A stretch of DNA of 45,319 nucleotides from NCBI GenBank assembly GCA_014534425.1, contig JACVRN010000030.1, positions 1-45,319 of the forward strand. The letters run 5' to 3'. Below the pieces are notes generated by a model. It was not told the origin of the DNA and searched no databases. It worked only from the letters and a program-made list of their open reading frames with translations. The stretch is from Pyrinomonadaceae bacterium. Its GTDB lineage: Bacteria; Acidobacteriota; Blastocatellia; Pyrinomonadales; Pyrinomonadaceae. This document shows, piece by piece, positions 23,779 through 32,156 of this stretch (positions are counted from its first letter, which is position 1; every line of letters begins with the position of its first letter). The position numbers were made by a program, and so were the translations under genes.

Positions 23779-25119
23779 TTACTGCTTGCGCTTGCGGCGC
23801 TCGAATAATTCTTTATCAAGCTCGCGCAGGTGACGGTTGGCGTCCGCAGAGTTCGGCCCCGTTTGCGCGTACTGGAAAAGCTCGTAGGCGCGTATCAACT
23901 CCGCCCGGTTCATCTTCCTGATGTCTTTGCCTTCGATAATCTTCATGGCCGTGTTGTAGCTTGCGACGGGGTCATTCTTGGAGCGCGCAGCGCCCGTCCC
24001 GTTGTTGTTGGTCGTGGGCGGGGCCACGCTCGTTCGTGTTGAGTTAGATGAAGGCAGAGCGTTGTTCGCTCCCGTCTCTTCCGTGCGAGTCGGCGTGCGC
24101 GCTTCGCCCTCCGCGTCATTCACAACAGGCTGTGTAGGCTCTGTCCCGATTGAGGCCAACTGTTCTTTGGCTGTGCGCGAGACATCTTCCGAAGAGGAGG
24201 CGGATAGCTTCTGATAGATTTCGCGCGCCTCTTCTGTGCGGCCCACGCGCCTCAGAGCATCAGCGTAGCGAAGCTGCGTCTCTTCGTTGTTCGGGTCGTA
24301 CTGCACAGCCGCTCTGTATTCGTCAATCGCTTCGTTGACCGCGCCCGTTCTTTCCAAAGCTTCCGCAAGCAGCCGGTGCGCGCGTGGATTCGTCGGCTCA
24401 AGACGAAGGGCCGAGCGCAGGCGCGCAATCGCGTCCGTCGTCTTCCCTTCGGCCAAAAGCTTCTCGGCCTCCGACAGCCTATCTTCCACAGAGCGTCGCC
24501 GGTCTTCATTAGAGCCGCTCGCGGCGCTGCCATCTTCATCCGTCGTAGCCGCGCGCCGCGAATAGTAGAGGGCCAGAGTGCCAGCGCCTACGGCCAGTAC
24601 GACCAGCCCCACTCCTGCCAGAAAGAATCGGCGCGGGCGCGAGCTTCTTTGCTTCGGAACGGAAGAGGCGGCGCTGCCGCTCCCGGCGGCAGAACCGTTC
24701 ACGCTCGCCTTCTCTTCCTGAGCGCCTTTCGCTTCGACAGACTTTACCGAATCCTCCGCGCGCTCTTTGCCTGTGCCGGAAGCGAGCGCGGTGGTCACGG
24801 GCGCAGGAGTGCTTTCGTCATCTGCGAAGGGCTGCGAGTTCTTTGTCTCTGGAAGGGACGAGGGTGTAGGAGCAGAGCGGCGCAGTATGCTCTCCATCTC
24901 GGCGCGCTTGACCCTTGCGGTCTCAGGTGCGGAGGCGCTTCCGTCTTCGCTGGGGAAGCCGTGCGTGGTACGTCCTTCGTCCGAGAGCGGAGCGGTCTTT
25001 GCGCTGGGGCTGACGGGCGCGTCCGGCGAGCCGGGCGCTCTGAGCGGCGTACCGCACAGGCGACAGAAGCGAGCTTCAGGCGCGCACGCGGTTCCACAGT
25101 TGGGACATCGTCGGGACAT
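23779..25119 (-). CDS. Zinc-ribbon, single-span membrane TPR protein
   Basis: The ATG at 25119 follows AGAAGG by about five bases and is preferred to GTG at 25125. An N-terminal zinc ribbon (CPNC and CRLC pairs within the first 22 residues) is followed by a long Ser/Pro/Ala-rich disordered segment, a membrane helix (FFLAGVGLVVLAVGAGTLAL, near 165-185), then tetratricopeptide repeats (about 210-320: AEKLLAEGKTTDAIARL, AHRLLAEALERTGAVNEAI, EETQLRYADALRRVGRTEEA). A Thr/Asn-rich linker leads to a short helical C-terminus. TPRs bind other proteins. The zinc ribbon matches those on the three kinases and the FHA protein in this window, so it is probably part of the same signalling assembly. The function is otherwise unknown. 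It has 446 residues. Confidence 0.85.
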   Translation of the reverse strand: MSRRCPNCGTACAPEARFCRLCGTPLRAPGSPDAPVSPSAKTAPLSDEGRTTHGFPSEDGSASAPETARVKRAEMESILRRSAPTPSSLPETKNSQPFADDESTPAPVTTALASGTGKERAEDSVKSVEAKGAQEEKASVNGSAAGSGSAASSVPKQRSSRPRRFFLAGVGLVVLAVGAGTLALYYSRRAATTDEDGSAASGSNEDRRRSVEDRLSEAEKLLAEGKTTDAIARLRSALRLEPTNPRAHRLLAEALERTGAVNEAIDEYRAAVQYDPNNEETQLRYADALRRVGRTEEAREIYQKLSASSSEDVSRTAKEQLASIGTEPTQPVVNDAEGEARTPTRTEETGANNALPSSNSTRTSVAPPTTNNNGTGAARSKNDPVASYNTAMKIIEGKDIRKMNRAELIRAYELFQYAQTGPNSADANRHLRELDKELFERRKRKQ

Positions 25120-25149
25120 TGCCACCTTCTAATTCCAAGCGAAGGTCTT

Positions 25150-25692
25150 CTAGGGTTGTCGCGCTCTGACTTCTCGCGCAGTCGAAGCAGTCCGCGACCT
25201 CAAATCACGCACGACCACTGTGCCTGCTATCAGGTCATGTAGAGCGCGGCCCTGCGCGTTGAATATTGCGACCAGAAAGCCCAGGCCGCCCGTGAGGAGC
25301 GAGAGCGGGTATCCGACCAGATGACGAACGAGCGCACGCAGCACGCTCAAATCCCTTCCGTCCATCTGCTCTATGCGAAGCCCTGTGGCCCACTTGCCTA
25401 TGGTCTGCCCGCGCCAGGCCGTCAGCAGGACAAAGTTAAGGATAGTAAATCCGGCGGCAATCATGAAACCCATAGTCTCTATGGTTCCGCCCGCGAGCCG
25501 AGCGCCACCGCCGAAGAAGCGGGCTATGAGCGTGCTGAAGGCCACTATGCCAGCTAGAACTATGTAATCAATCAGGAGCGCGCCGCAGCGCAAGCTGAAG
25601 GGAGCGCGAAATCTCTCAACGTGCGCCTCTATGCGCGCCCGCGCGGCTTCCGTTCTTTTAGGCAATGGCCTGCTTTCGACGTTTGCAGTCAT
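25150..25692 (-). CDS. RDD-family membrane protein
   Basis: The 180-residue protein has the RDD domain, with Arg and Asp in LRCGALLIDYIVLAG (about 34-48), a second hydrophobic pair around MIAAGFTILNFVLLTAWRGQTIGKW, and a late Asp in ALHDLIAGTVVV. Three membrane segments are predicted. RDD proteins are widespread inner-membrane proteins; some act in cation/proton exchange, but most have no proven role. It lies 30 bases upstream of the zinc-ribbon TPR gene and just downstream of the kinase-FHA gene, separated from the latter by a palindromic repeat. It is therefore likely co-transcribed with the TPR gene. Confidence 0.88.
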   Translation of the reverse strand: MTANVESRPLPKRTEAARARIEAHVERFRAPFSLRCGALLIDYIVLAGIVAFSTLIARFFGGGARLAGGTIETMGFMIAAGFTILNFVLLTAWRGQTIGKWATGLRIEQMDGRDLSVLRALVRHLVGYPLSLLTGGLGFLVAIFNAQGRALHDLIAGTVVVRDLRSRTASTAREVRARQP

Positions 25693-25700
25693 AAAAAAAT

Positions 25701-25785
25701 AGCGTTCAGCACGTCAGCTTTCAGCTTTCAGCCAGAGGACACCAGCTTTTAGTTCTCTTTGCTGATAGCTGACGTGCTGAACGCT
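25701..25785. repeat. CAGCTATCAGC-family palindrome, copy 2
   Basis: The 25-base arms AGCGTTCAGCACGTCAGCTT+TCAGC (25701-25725) and GCTGATAGCTGACGTGCTGA+ACGCT (25761-25785) pair with a single mismatch. The element fills the gap between the kinase stop and the RDD gene start. Confidence 0.85.
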
Positions 25786-25803
25786 GAATGCTGTTTACTT
25801 GTT

Positions 25804-27723
25804 TCATCCGACAAGGAAATGGAGCGTGGTTTCGCCCAGGCGCAGTTTGTCGCCTGATTCCAGCACGCGCGGCTGGTGCGGCGCAAGACGTACGGCGTCG
25901 TTTATCACCGTCCCGTTCACCGAATTCAGGTCTTCGATGAGAAACGTCTCGCCCTGACGCCAGATGCGCGCGTGACGGCGCGAAACCTTAGTTTCGGGGT
26001 CGAAGCGGGAAAGGTCAACTTCCGGGAAAATATTCGAGTGCGGGTCAGAGCGGCCTACAAGATTAGTCTCCTTCTGCAACTGGAACTGCGCGTCCAACTC
26101 GGTCGTTCCCGTGACGATGAGCTTGGCGGTCGCACGAGCCTGACGCAGAGCCGCAGAGCCTACGCCTACCAAGGGCTGACGCTGGCCGCAGTGCGCGCAG
26201 TAAACATCGTCCGCAGCTATGCGCCCGCCGCAGAAGCCGCAAAAGACCATCTCGGTCTGAATCGTCTCGCCGCCAAGCTCTGCGGCAGGAGCAGCGCCGT
26301 AAGAGACCTGTCCAGAGCGCAGCTTCTCCAGGTGAGCAATCAACGTGTCGCGCATCTCTGCCGCCGAGCGGAAGCGATTCTCAGGCTTGTACTCGACCGC
26401 TCGCATCAGTATGCGCTCCATCTCCGTGGACATCGCAGGGTTAATCTGGCGCGGCCTGGGGTTCTTCGTAAAGTCGAAGATGAGAAGCGGATTGTCCTGC
26501 GGGTCTGAGCCTGTCAGCAGATGAAACATGGTCGCGCCCAGAGAATAAATGTCCGAGCGCGGTTCTACCTTGCCACTGAAAAGCTCAGGCGGCGCGTAAC
26601 CCATAGTGCCTACAGCCGTGACGCCCTTCTCTTCCTGCTTGACCCAGCGCGCAATCCCGAAGTCAATCAGCATCACACGGCCAGAGTTCCCGTCAATCAT
26701 CAGGTTCGCTGGCTTCAGGTCACGGTAGATAATCGGCGGCCTGTGGTTGTGCAGGTAATCCAAAACGTCCGCTACCTGTATGGCCCAGTCCGTGATGGTC
26801 TTTTCGTCTATGCGACCATTGGGCGAGTTTCTGAGCCTCCCTGCAAAGTCGCCGCCGGAGATGTACTTCATGACCAGATAAAAGCGCGCGGCCTTTTCGT
26901 CGTAGAAGTAATCGTAGATGGTCGGAATCGAAGGATGCTCAAGCGAAGTCAGCAGCAGCGACTCGCGGCGGAAATCGTTGATGGCCTTCTCGTGCTGCGC
27001 GTCGTCAATGTGGGATTCGACCATCTCTTTGACGGCGCGCGGAGCATCGCCCAGATGCTGATCTTTGGCAAGGTAAACAGCGCCCATGCCGCCCCCGCCG
27101 ATTCTTCGCACTATCTCGTAGCGACCGTTCAAGAGAAAGCCAGGCTCAAGCTGTTTAGAGCCGCTCTTTCGTCCACCAGTAGAGCCTGCGCGCTGTGTGT
27201 GCGGAACGTCCGCGCGACGAGGCTCTTCGTCTATCTCGCCTGTGTCTCTTGCGGGCGCGGGCTTCGCCGCAGACGAAGCGGAGGCTTCGCCGGGCGCGTA
27301 CGTCTTCTCCAGTTGACTGTCGTTTGCCGAGCGGGCGTCGCTGCTCTGAGGTAAAGGTTCAAGGTCTGGAGATTCGGTTGTATCCAGGAGCGACCTTGCG
27401 GCTTCTTCAGGGGTCTCCGTATCGTCAAGGCTTGCGCTCGCAGCCTCAGCTTCAGAGCTTTTTGCTTCGGGGCTTTCTGTAACGTCCAACTGCGAGGCGG
27501 GCATGGCTTCCTGTTCGGAGCCGTTTTCGTTGGAGTTATTACTGCTGCTACTGCTCACAGCACTGCTTGCGGCAGGCGCAAGCGAGAGGCGAGCGCTGTT
27601 CTCTTCCGGCGCTGTAGAGCGCAAGGGCTGAGCCACGCCGCAGTTGCCGCAGAATGGATCTTTGGGCGCAATCTTCGCGCCGCATTCATGACAGAAGGAC
27701 ATCCCTGTAGGACTCTCGACCAT
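25804..27723 (-). CDS. Ser/Thr protein kinase with two zinc ribbons and C-terminal FHA domain
   Basis: In the 639-residue protein a zinc ribbon comes first (CHEC at 11-14, CGNC at 25-28). Then follows an acidic, Ser-rich linker (30-190) with a repeated motif LDVTESP (79-85), LDDTETP (99-105), LDTTESP (113-119) and LEKTYAP (138-144). The kinase domain spans about 200-460: GGGGMG loop, catalytic Lys232, YRDLKPAN (Tyr instead of His, common in bacterial kinases), DFG and APE. A second zinc ribbon (CGFC, CAHC) lies near 490-515, and an FHA domain (about 545-639) has GRSDP and SRRHARI. No membrane helix was seen, so it is cytoplasmic. Met8, directly before the first zinc ribbon, is an alternative start. 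The repeated Thr motifs look like autophosphorylation sites for the FHA reader (inference). Confidence 0.93.
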   Translation of the reverse strand: MVESPTGMSFCHECGAKIAPKDPFCGNCGVAQPLRSTAPEENSARLSLAPAASSAVSSSSSNNSNENGSEQEAMPASQLDVTESPEAKSSEAEAASASLDDTETPEEAARSLLDTTESPDLEPLPQSSDARSANDSQLEKTYAPGEASASSAAKPAPARDTGEIDEEPRRADVPHTQRAGSTGGRKSGSKQLEPGFLLNGRYEIVRRIGGGGMGAVYLAKDQHLGDAPRAVKEMVESHIDDAQHEKAINDFRRESLLLTSLEHPSIPTIYDYFYDEKAARFYLVMKYISGGDFAGRLRNSPNGRIDEKTITDWAIQVADVLDYLHNHRPPIIYRDLKPANLMIDGNSGRVMLIDFGIARWVKQEEKGVTAVGTMGYAPPELFSGKVEPRSDIYSLGATMFHLLTGSDPQDNPLLIFDFTKNPRPRQINPAMSTEMERILMRAVEYKPENRFRSAAEMRDTLIAHLEKLRSGQVSYGAAPAAELGGETIQTEMVFCGFCGGRIAADDVYCAHCGQRQPLVGVGSAALRQARATAKLIVTGTTELDAQFQLQKETNLVGRSDPHSNIFPEVDLSRFDPETKVSRRHARIWRQGETFLIEDLNSVNGTVINDAVRLAPHQPRVLESGDKLRLGETTLHFLVG

Positions 27724-27749
27724 CGGTGCAAGAATTTTCGACCTGCGAT

Positions 27750-28355
27750 TTACTTGACTATATGGAAACGTAAAAACGTCTTGCCGACGATTATCTCGTC
27801 GCCGTCTCGCAAGGGGTGACGGTCGCCCGGGAGAAGCCGTCGCCCGCGATTAATAAAGGTTCCGTTAGTGGAACCCAAATCTTCAATGTAATACTGGCCG
27901 TTCCTGCGTATGATGCGAGCATGACGACGCGAGACTTTGGCTTCCGGGTCGTCGGCATCAAGGTCAACGTCCGGGAAGATGCCGCCGTCGGCGTCCCAGC
28001 GCCCAATCTGCGACTCGTCATCGCTCAAGGGGAACTGTTTCCCTGCCGAGCGCCCGCGCTCTATGACCAGCTTGGCGTGCATGGCTTCAATCGAGCCGAT
28101 TGCGCCCGAAGCGGCGGCGAAGGCCGCTACCTTTGCCACCTTCGTGGCCTCCGACTGCGGCTCGGCTTCCGGCGCGCTGGCTGCCGCCAGCGCGGACGCC
28201 GCAGCTTCGGGCTTCTTGCCGTTGGTCTCGCCGCCCGTGTCGCCCGTCAGCGAAGACTTCTTCCCGCGCGCTGCGGCACCGAGCGGTGCGCCACACTCGT
28301 CGCAGTACTGTGAGCCGTCCAGATTTTCCGTCTTGCACCTCTCGCAGGTGGTCAT
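27750..28355 (-). CDS. Zinc-ribbon FHA-domain protein
   Basis: The frame extends upstream to 28502, but ATG 28355 follows AGAGGAA by about five bases and places the zinc ribbon at the very start, so it is chosen (201 aa). The ribbon is CERC and CDEC (residues 4-7 and 18-21). An Ala-rich linker (50-95) precedes the FHA domain (about 98-201) with IGRWD, SRRHARI and GSTNGTFIN, the full set of phosphothreonine-binding residues. The insert FPDVDLDADDPEAKV before SRRHA closely matches FPEVDLSRFDPETKV in the neighbouring kinase. In size and plan it resembles GarA/Rv1827-like FHA regulators, which bind metabolic enzymes and are controlled by phosphorylation. It is the first gene of the minus-strand signalling cluster, 26 bases before the kinase. 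Confidence 0.9.
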   Translation of the reverse strand: MTTCERCKTENLDGSQYCDECGAPLGAAARGKKSSLTGDTGGETNGKKPEAAASALAAASAPEAEPQSEATKVAKVAAFAAASGAIGSIEAMHAKLVIERGRSAGKQFPLSDDESQIGRWDADGGIFPDVDLDADDPEAKVSRRHARIIRRNGQYYIEDLGSTNGTFINRGRRLLPGDRHPLRDGDEIIVGKTFLRFHIVK

Positions 28356-28738
28356 AAACTTTCCTCTTTGCAGTTCGAGTGGGAGAAACCGAGCGCGCCC
28401 TTTTTCTTCGTGGCCCGTCGAGTCGGCCCCGCACGCTCCGTGCGAGAAACTGAAGCGTATTGTAGCGCGAAACGAAAATAGGCGGCAACCAACATTGCCC
28501 AAGCAATTGACAGAAGATGCGCGGCATCTTCAACCTTTCTGTTAATTTATTCTCCTTCAAATCGTTTATAAGTTTTGGCTGGGACTGTAAATGCGGGGCT
28601 GTCGCCTCGCAGGCTTCTGCTTATTTTGCTTATAATGAAACTGTTTACGAATTTTCAGCGTAAAAGCTTTGCTGACACAAAGCGGGTTGGCCCGACCGAG
28701 TCTCAAACCTCCAGACGGAAAAGGAACAGAGAAACACA
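28356..28738. other. Divergent intergenic region (383 bases)
   Basis: This region separates the minus-strand signalling cluster from the plus-strand ABC cluster and must hold promoters for both. Seen in it are the ribosome-binding site AGAGGAA of the FHA gene at the left edge, a tight hairpin GAAGATGC-GCG-GCATCTTC (28513-28531), and a perfect TATAAT (28631-28636) about 100 bases before the adaptor ATG. No matching -35 box lies at the right distance. No gene is supported; the upstream extension of the FHA frame has no start signals. Confidence 0.45.
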
Positions 28739-30304
28739 ATGGCCCTGAGCCGTAAGAAAAAGATTATTATCGCCGCCTCCGCCGGCATAGTCCTGATACT
28801 GATTATCGTCATCAGCATCTTCGCCAGCCGCAAGGACGAGCCTGAAGTCACGGTCGTCAAGGTCGAAGTCCGACCCGAGCTTCGCGCCACCGTCACGGCT
28901 TCGGGCGAAGTCAGGCCCGTGCGCTTCATTAACCTGACGAGCGAAGTCGCAGGGCGCATAGAGGAGATTTACGTCAACCCCGGACAGCTTGTGACCACGG
29001 GCCAAGAGCTTGTGCGCCTTGACCCGACGCAATTGCAGTCCAGCCAGGAAGCGCAGGCCGCAGGCGTACAGGTCGCAATCTCCGACGTGCAGAACGCGCG
29101 CACCCAAGTTATGGCCGCTCAGAACGCAGTCGCTCAGGCTCAGCAAGCTTTGACGGTCGCGGAAGCCTCCGTCGCTCAGGCACGCCAGCAGGTGGTCTCG
29201 GCTCAGACCAACGTTGACCGCGCGCAGGTCGATGTCAACACGGCTGCGCGCGAGCTTAAACGCACGACCGAGCTTGTAGAATCCGGCGTCTCTTCGCGTG
29301 CGGAGTATGACGCGGCCCGCGACCGCTATGACCAGGCGCAGGTCGCGCTTCGCACGGCGAAGGCTAATCTGGAAGCGCAGAAGATAGCCGTGCAGGAGGC
29401 AGTCGCACGCGCCAACCAGCAGCGAGTCGCAGTGCGTGACGCGCGCACCGGAGTCCAGAGAGCGGAAGCAAGCGTCGCGGCCTCTGAGGCACGCGCCAAC
29501 CAGCAACAGGCATTGCTGCGCGGACAGTCCAGCCAGAGGTCAAAGGCTCTGCAACGCTCGCCCTTGAACGGAGTGGTCGCCGACATCCCCGCCAAGGTCG
29601 GACAGTTCGCCATAGCCAACCTTAGCTCAACTCCCCTGATGACCATCGCCGACATGTCCACGATTAACGTCGAGGTCAACGTGGACGAGACGGAAATCGC
29701 CACGGTCGAACCGGGCCAGCCCGTGAAAGTTAAAGTCGATGCGATGGGCGAGCGCGAGCTTGAAGGCGTAGTCATGCAGAAGAATCCTCTCGCCGTCGGC
29801 AAGTCGGACACAACAGGCTCCGGCGGAATCTCAAACCGCGTGAATGTTCAGGAGGCCAAAGAGTTCAAGGTCGTGATAGAGCTTCGCAACATGCCGGACG
29901 ACGTACGCAACGCTCTTCGACCGGGCATGACCGCTACGGCCACCATCACCACCAAGGTCGTGCCGAATGTTATAGCCGTGCCGCTTCAGGCTATAGTAGA
30001 GAAGCCCGCGACCGCACAGCCCGCACCGACAGTTCAAGGCTCTGTGCCGCAGCCCAGCCCGCAGGGTGGTAAGCCCAAAGACATCAAGGGCGTCTACGTG
30101 CTTCAGGGCAACAAGGTGAAGTTCGTAGAAGTCCAGACGGGCATCACAGGAGAATCCGACATACAGATTACCGAAGGCTTGCAGGCCGGAGTGGAAATCG
30201 TCACAGGCCCGAGCCGCGTGCTGAAGTCACTCAAGGACGGCGCGACCGTCAAACGGCAGACGCGCAAACCCGGCGCTAACACGAACTCAAACGAGGGCAA
30301 GTAA
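28739..30304 (+). CDS. MacA/HlyD-type periplasmic adaptor of an ABC efflux system
   Basis: The 521-residue protein has an N-terminal membrane anchor ([20 protein letters not shown], 8-27) and then the adaptor fold. The first half of the lipoyl domain is [20 protein letters not shown], which is followed by a long alpha-helical hairpin rich in Gln/Ala heptads (about 95-265) and the second lipoyl half [18 protein letters not shown]. The beta-barrel domain follows, and a membrane-proximal domain has [11 protein letters not shown] and the tail [17 protein letters not shown]. Such adaptors link inner-membrane MacB-type transporters to an outer-membrane channel. Its stop overlaps the ATPase start (TAATG), so the two are translationally coupled. 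No TolC-like gene is in the window. The substrate is unknown; antibiotics, lipids and peptides are all possible in this family. Confidence 0.92.
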   Translation: MALSRKKKIIIAASAGIVLILIIVISIFASRKDEPEVTVVKVEVRPELRATVTASGEVRPVRFINLTSEVAGRIEEIYVNPGQLVTTGQELVRLDPTQLQSSQEAQAAGVQVAISDVQNARTQVMAAQNAVAQAQQALTVAEASVAQARQQVVSAQTNVDRAQVDVNTAARELKRTTELVESGVSSRAEYDAARDRYDQAQVALRTAKANLEAQKIAVQEAVARANQQRVAVRDARTGVQRAEASVAASEARANQQQALLRGQSSQRSKALQRSPLNGVVADIPAKVGQFAIANLSSTPLMTIADMSTINVEVNVDETEIATVEPGQPVKVKVDAMGERELEGVVMQKNPLAVGKSDTTGSGGISNRVNVQEAKEFKVVIELRNMPDDVRNALRPGMTATATITTKVVPNVIAVPLQAIVEKPATAQPAPTVQGSVPQPSPQGGKPKDIKGVYVLQGNKVKFVEVQTGITGESDIQITEGLQAGVEIVTGPSRVLKSLKDGATVKRQTRKPGANTNSNEGK

Positions 30305-31068
30305 TGTCTGATGCTACATTGATGGAAACTCTTCCCGAAGGAGTGCAGGAGCGAGGCGAGCTTCTGGCGCAGCACGCCGTTCCGGCTGCGCTCATATCCA
30401 TGCGCGACATCTGGAAGACCTACGAGATGGGTTCCGAGAAAGTGCACGCCCTGCACGGCGTCTCCTTCGACGTGCAGAAGGGCGAGTACCTAGCCATCAT
30501 AGGCCCATCGGGTTCCGGCAAATCAACGCTCATGAACCTGATTGGCTGTCTGGACACGCCGACCAGTGGCGAGTACTGGATTAACGGCAAGAACGTCTCG
30601 GAGATGGACGACGACGAGCTTGCGCGCATACGCAACAAAGAGGTCGGCTTCGTCTTTCAGACCTTCAACCTCTTGGCACGCGCCACGGCGCTGCACAACG
30701 TAGAGCTTCCATTAATCTACGCTGGCATGAGTTCGGGCGAGCGTCACGAAAAGGCCAAGGCTTCTCTGGCCGCCGTAGAGCTTGCAGACCGCATGATGCA
30801 CCGCCCGAACGAACTCTCCGGCGGACAGCGCCAGAGAGTCGCCATCGCACGCGCCCTGGTGAATCATCCTTCCATCCTTCTGGCAGACGAGCCTACGGGC
30901 GCGCTCGACACGCACACATCCTACGAGATAATGAATCTCTTCGAGAAGCTGCACGCCGAAGGCAACACCATCATCCTTGTGACGCACGAACCGGACATAG
31001 CCGCACGCGCGCACCGCGTCATCTCCATACGTGACGGCATGATAGAAAAAGACGAGCGCATCAGATAA
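30304..31068 (+). CDS. ABC transporter ATP-binding protein, MacB/LolD type
   Basis: The 254-residue ATPase has Walker [10 protein letters not shown] (67-75), the Q-loop in FVFQTFNLL, signature LSGGQ (171-175) in [15 protein letters not shown], Walker B ILLADEP (191-197) with TGALD, and the H-loop in VTHEPDIA. The stretch [16 protein letters not shown] at the start is typical of the MacB/LolD (type VII, mechanotransmission) class. The start codon shares bases with the stop of the adaptor gene. It has no fused permease; four separate FtsX/MacB-type permeases lie downstream. It is the only ATPase in the cluster, so it probably serves all of them. The N-terminus has about 30 extra residues before the conserved domain. 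Confidence 0.95.
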   Translation: MSDATLMETLPEGVQERGELLAQHAVPAALISMRDIWKTYEMGSEKVHALHGVSFDVQKGEYLAIIGPSGSGKSTLMNLIGCLDTPTSGEYWINGKNVSEMDDDELARIRNKEVGFVFQTFNLLARATALHNVELPLIYAGMSSGERHEKAKASLAAVELADRMMHRPNELSGGQRQRVAIARALVNHPSILLADEPTGALDTHTSYEIMNLFEKLHAEGNTIILVTHEPDIAARAHRVISIRDGMIEKDERIR

Positions 31069-31085
31069 AAACGGCGCTTCAATCA

Positions 31086-31158
31086 AACAGGGATAGACAG
31101 GATAAGCAGGATAAAGAAGACTTTCTCTTTTATCCTGCTTATCCTGTCTATCCCTGTT
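31086..31158. repeat. AACAGGAT-family palindrome, copy 4 (perfect 30-base arms)
   Basis: The arms at 31086-31115 and 31129-31158 are exact reverse complements over 30 bases and are built from AACAGGGAT-AGACAGGAT-AAGCAGGAT-AAA units around a 13-base loop. It begins 17 bases after the ATPase stop. The perfect long stem suggests recent origin or selection on the structure. Confidence 0.9.
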
Positions 31159-31489
31159 AATTTCTTTCTCCTTCATTAGTCAACAAAAGTCTACACGCTG
31201 GCCTTCTGTTGTCCTCACTCGTAGACATCTCTCCACTGCGTCAAGATAAAAGCTGTGGATTGCGGCTTGAATTGTTTATGGCGAGCAAGGCTTGAGGGCT
31301 GGCATGTGGATTGCGACCTTGAGGGCATTATGAATCCTCAGGTGTATTGCTGATGAAGATTCATTAGCGCCTCGCGTCCGAAGCCTCTAGCAGTCGTTTC
31401 TGCCGACCTCTGTTAGCGATTCCGCATACGGCAGCCAGGTCAATCAACTTAACCCGCCATCGGGTTATCTCACGAACGGAGAAATAGTC
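31159..31489. other. Gene-free spacer between the ABC ATPase and a small gene
   Basis: No gene is supported. The spacer contains the direct repeat TGTGGATTGCGGCTTGA / TGTGGATTGCGACCTTGA (31254-31270, 31305-31322), two copies of CTTGAGGGC, and a small hairpin AACCCG-CCAT-CGGGTT (near 31449-31464) about 25 bases before the next ATG. The ribosome-binding site CGGAG lies at the right edge. Confidence 0.45.
31254..31322. repeat. Direct repeat TGTGGATTGCGRC
   Basis: Two 17-18 base copies with starts 51 bases apart differ at two positions plus one inserted base. They lie in a long untranslated spacer ahead of the 117-residue gene. The arrangement would fit a binding-site pair or a remnant of a duplicated segment. 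Confidence 0.5.
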
Positions 31490-31843
31490 ATGCCAAACAA
31501 AAGTGAATCAACCGACACAGGGATAAAGGCGAAGGCCGATGCCAAACAGGTTCCAGGCCCCGCCGTAGAACTGTTCGGGCACGTCACGTTGGTAGAAGGT
31601 TACGCGCTTCCGCAGTTTCAAGGCTGTCATGCGCTGGTTACGCTGCGCGACAAGCCCGGCGGAACAGTAGCAGTTTTGACGAGCGCGCATAATCTGCAAA
31701 CCCTGCTCGAAACGGCGCTCTCGACCGGCAACCTGATAGCCTTCCGAGGCAGCAAGCCTGCCAACCCGCCGACTCCTCTTGGCGGTACATGGATTGTCGA
31801 TGTCTACCTGATAGACAGCGCGATACTCTACAGCTTCAGATAA
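31490..31843 (+). CDS. Hypothetical protein (117 aa)
   Basis: I do not recognise this protein. CGGAG eight bases before ATG supports the start. The first 25 residues are polar and probably disordered (NKSESTDTGIKAKADAKQ). The rest looks like a small mostly-beta domain with alternating hydrophobic strands: VELFGHVTLVEGYALP, CHALVTL, GTVAVLTSAHNLQTLLETAL, LIAFRGSK and WIVDVYLIDSAIL. There is no signal peptide, membrane helix or metal motif. It lies between the ABC ATPase and the first permease but has long spacers on both sides and its own hairpin after the stop, so it is likely an independent unit. An OB-like fold is possible but only a guess. Confidence 0.65.
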   Translation: MPNKSESTDTGIKAKADAKQVPGPAVELFGHVTLVEGYALPQFQGCHALVTLRDKPGGTVAVLTSAHNLQTLLETALSTGNLIAFRGSKPANPPTPLGGTWIVDVYLIDSAILYSFR

Positions 31844-31885
31844 GCATCAAGCCTTAACGGGCAAGAGCAGTAAATTGAAAGTAAA

Positions 31886-31915
31886 AGCGGCGAGACTATT
31901 TCTAATCTCGCCGCT
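31886..31915. terminator. Hairpin after the 117-aa gene
   Basis: Perfect 10-base arms AGCGGCGAGA (31886-31895) and TCTCGCCGCT (31906-31915) enclose a 10-base loop 42 bases after the stop. GC-rich stem, no long T-run: probable terminator. The remaining 240 bases to the next gene show only AT-rich patches (TTTTTATATAAAC, GTATAAATTTAG) without a convincing promoter pair. Confidence 0.55.
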
Positions 31916-32156
31916 TGCTCACGTTTAACCCTTCTACGTTCATAGGAGGCGCGCTCACTGTACTCACACCAGCAAGCGCTAGATGAATACATTCAGCATT
32001 CATCCGATTGCCCCACCTTATACCTTAAGCCGTGATTAATTTCAAGCTTTTTATATAAACCTGGCGGCCATTAATTGCGTATAAATTTAGTCACCTCGCG
32101 CGCCTGAAAGATTTATCTTTGTCTATTCAGTATTTGCGCTTTACCATTTACGAGCC

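Noticed and set aside
25876..27354. Two long plus-strand frames (210 and 277 codons)
   Set aside because: Both are mirror frames of the kinase-FHA gene, with Arg/Val-rich shadow composition and no ribosome-binding sites.
28356..28502. 49-codon N-terminal extension of the zinc-ribbon FHA protein
   Set aside because: ATG 28355 has a good ribosome-binding site, and the zinc ribbon directly at the N-terminus matches the other family members.
31844..32156. TATAAA and TATATA boxes as promoter of the first permease
   Set aside because: No -35-like hexamer lies 16-18 bases upstream of either, so a promoter call is not supported.
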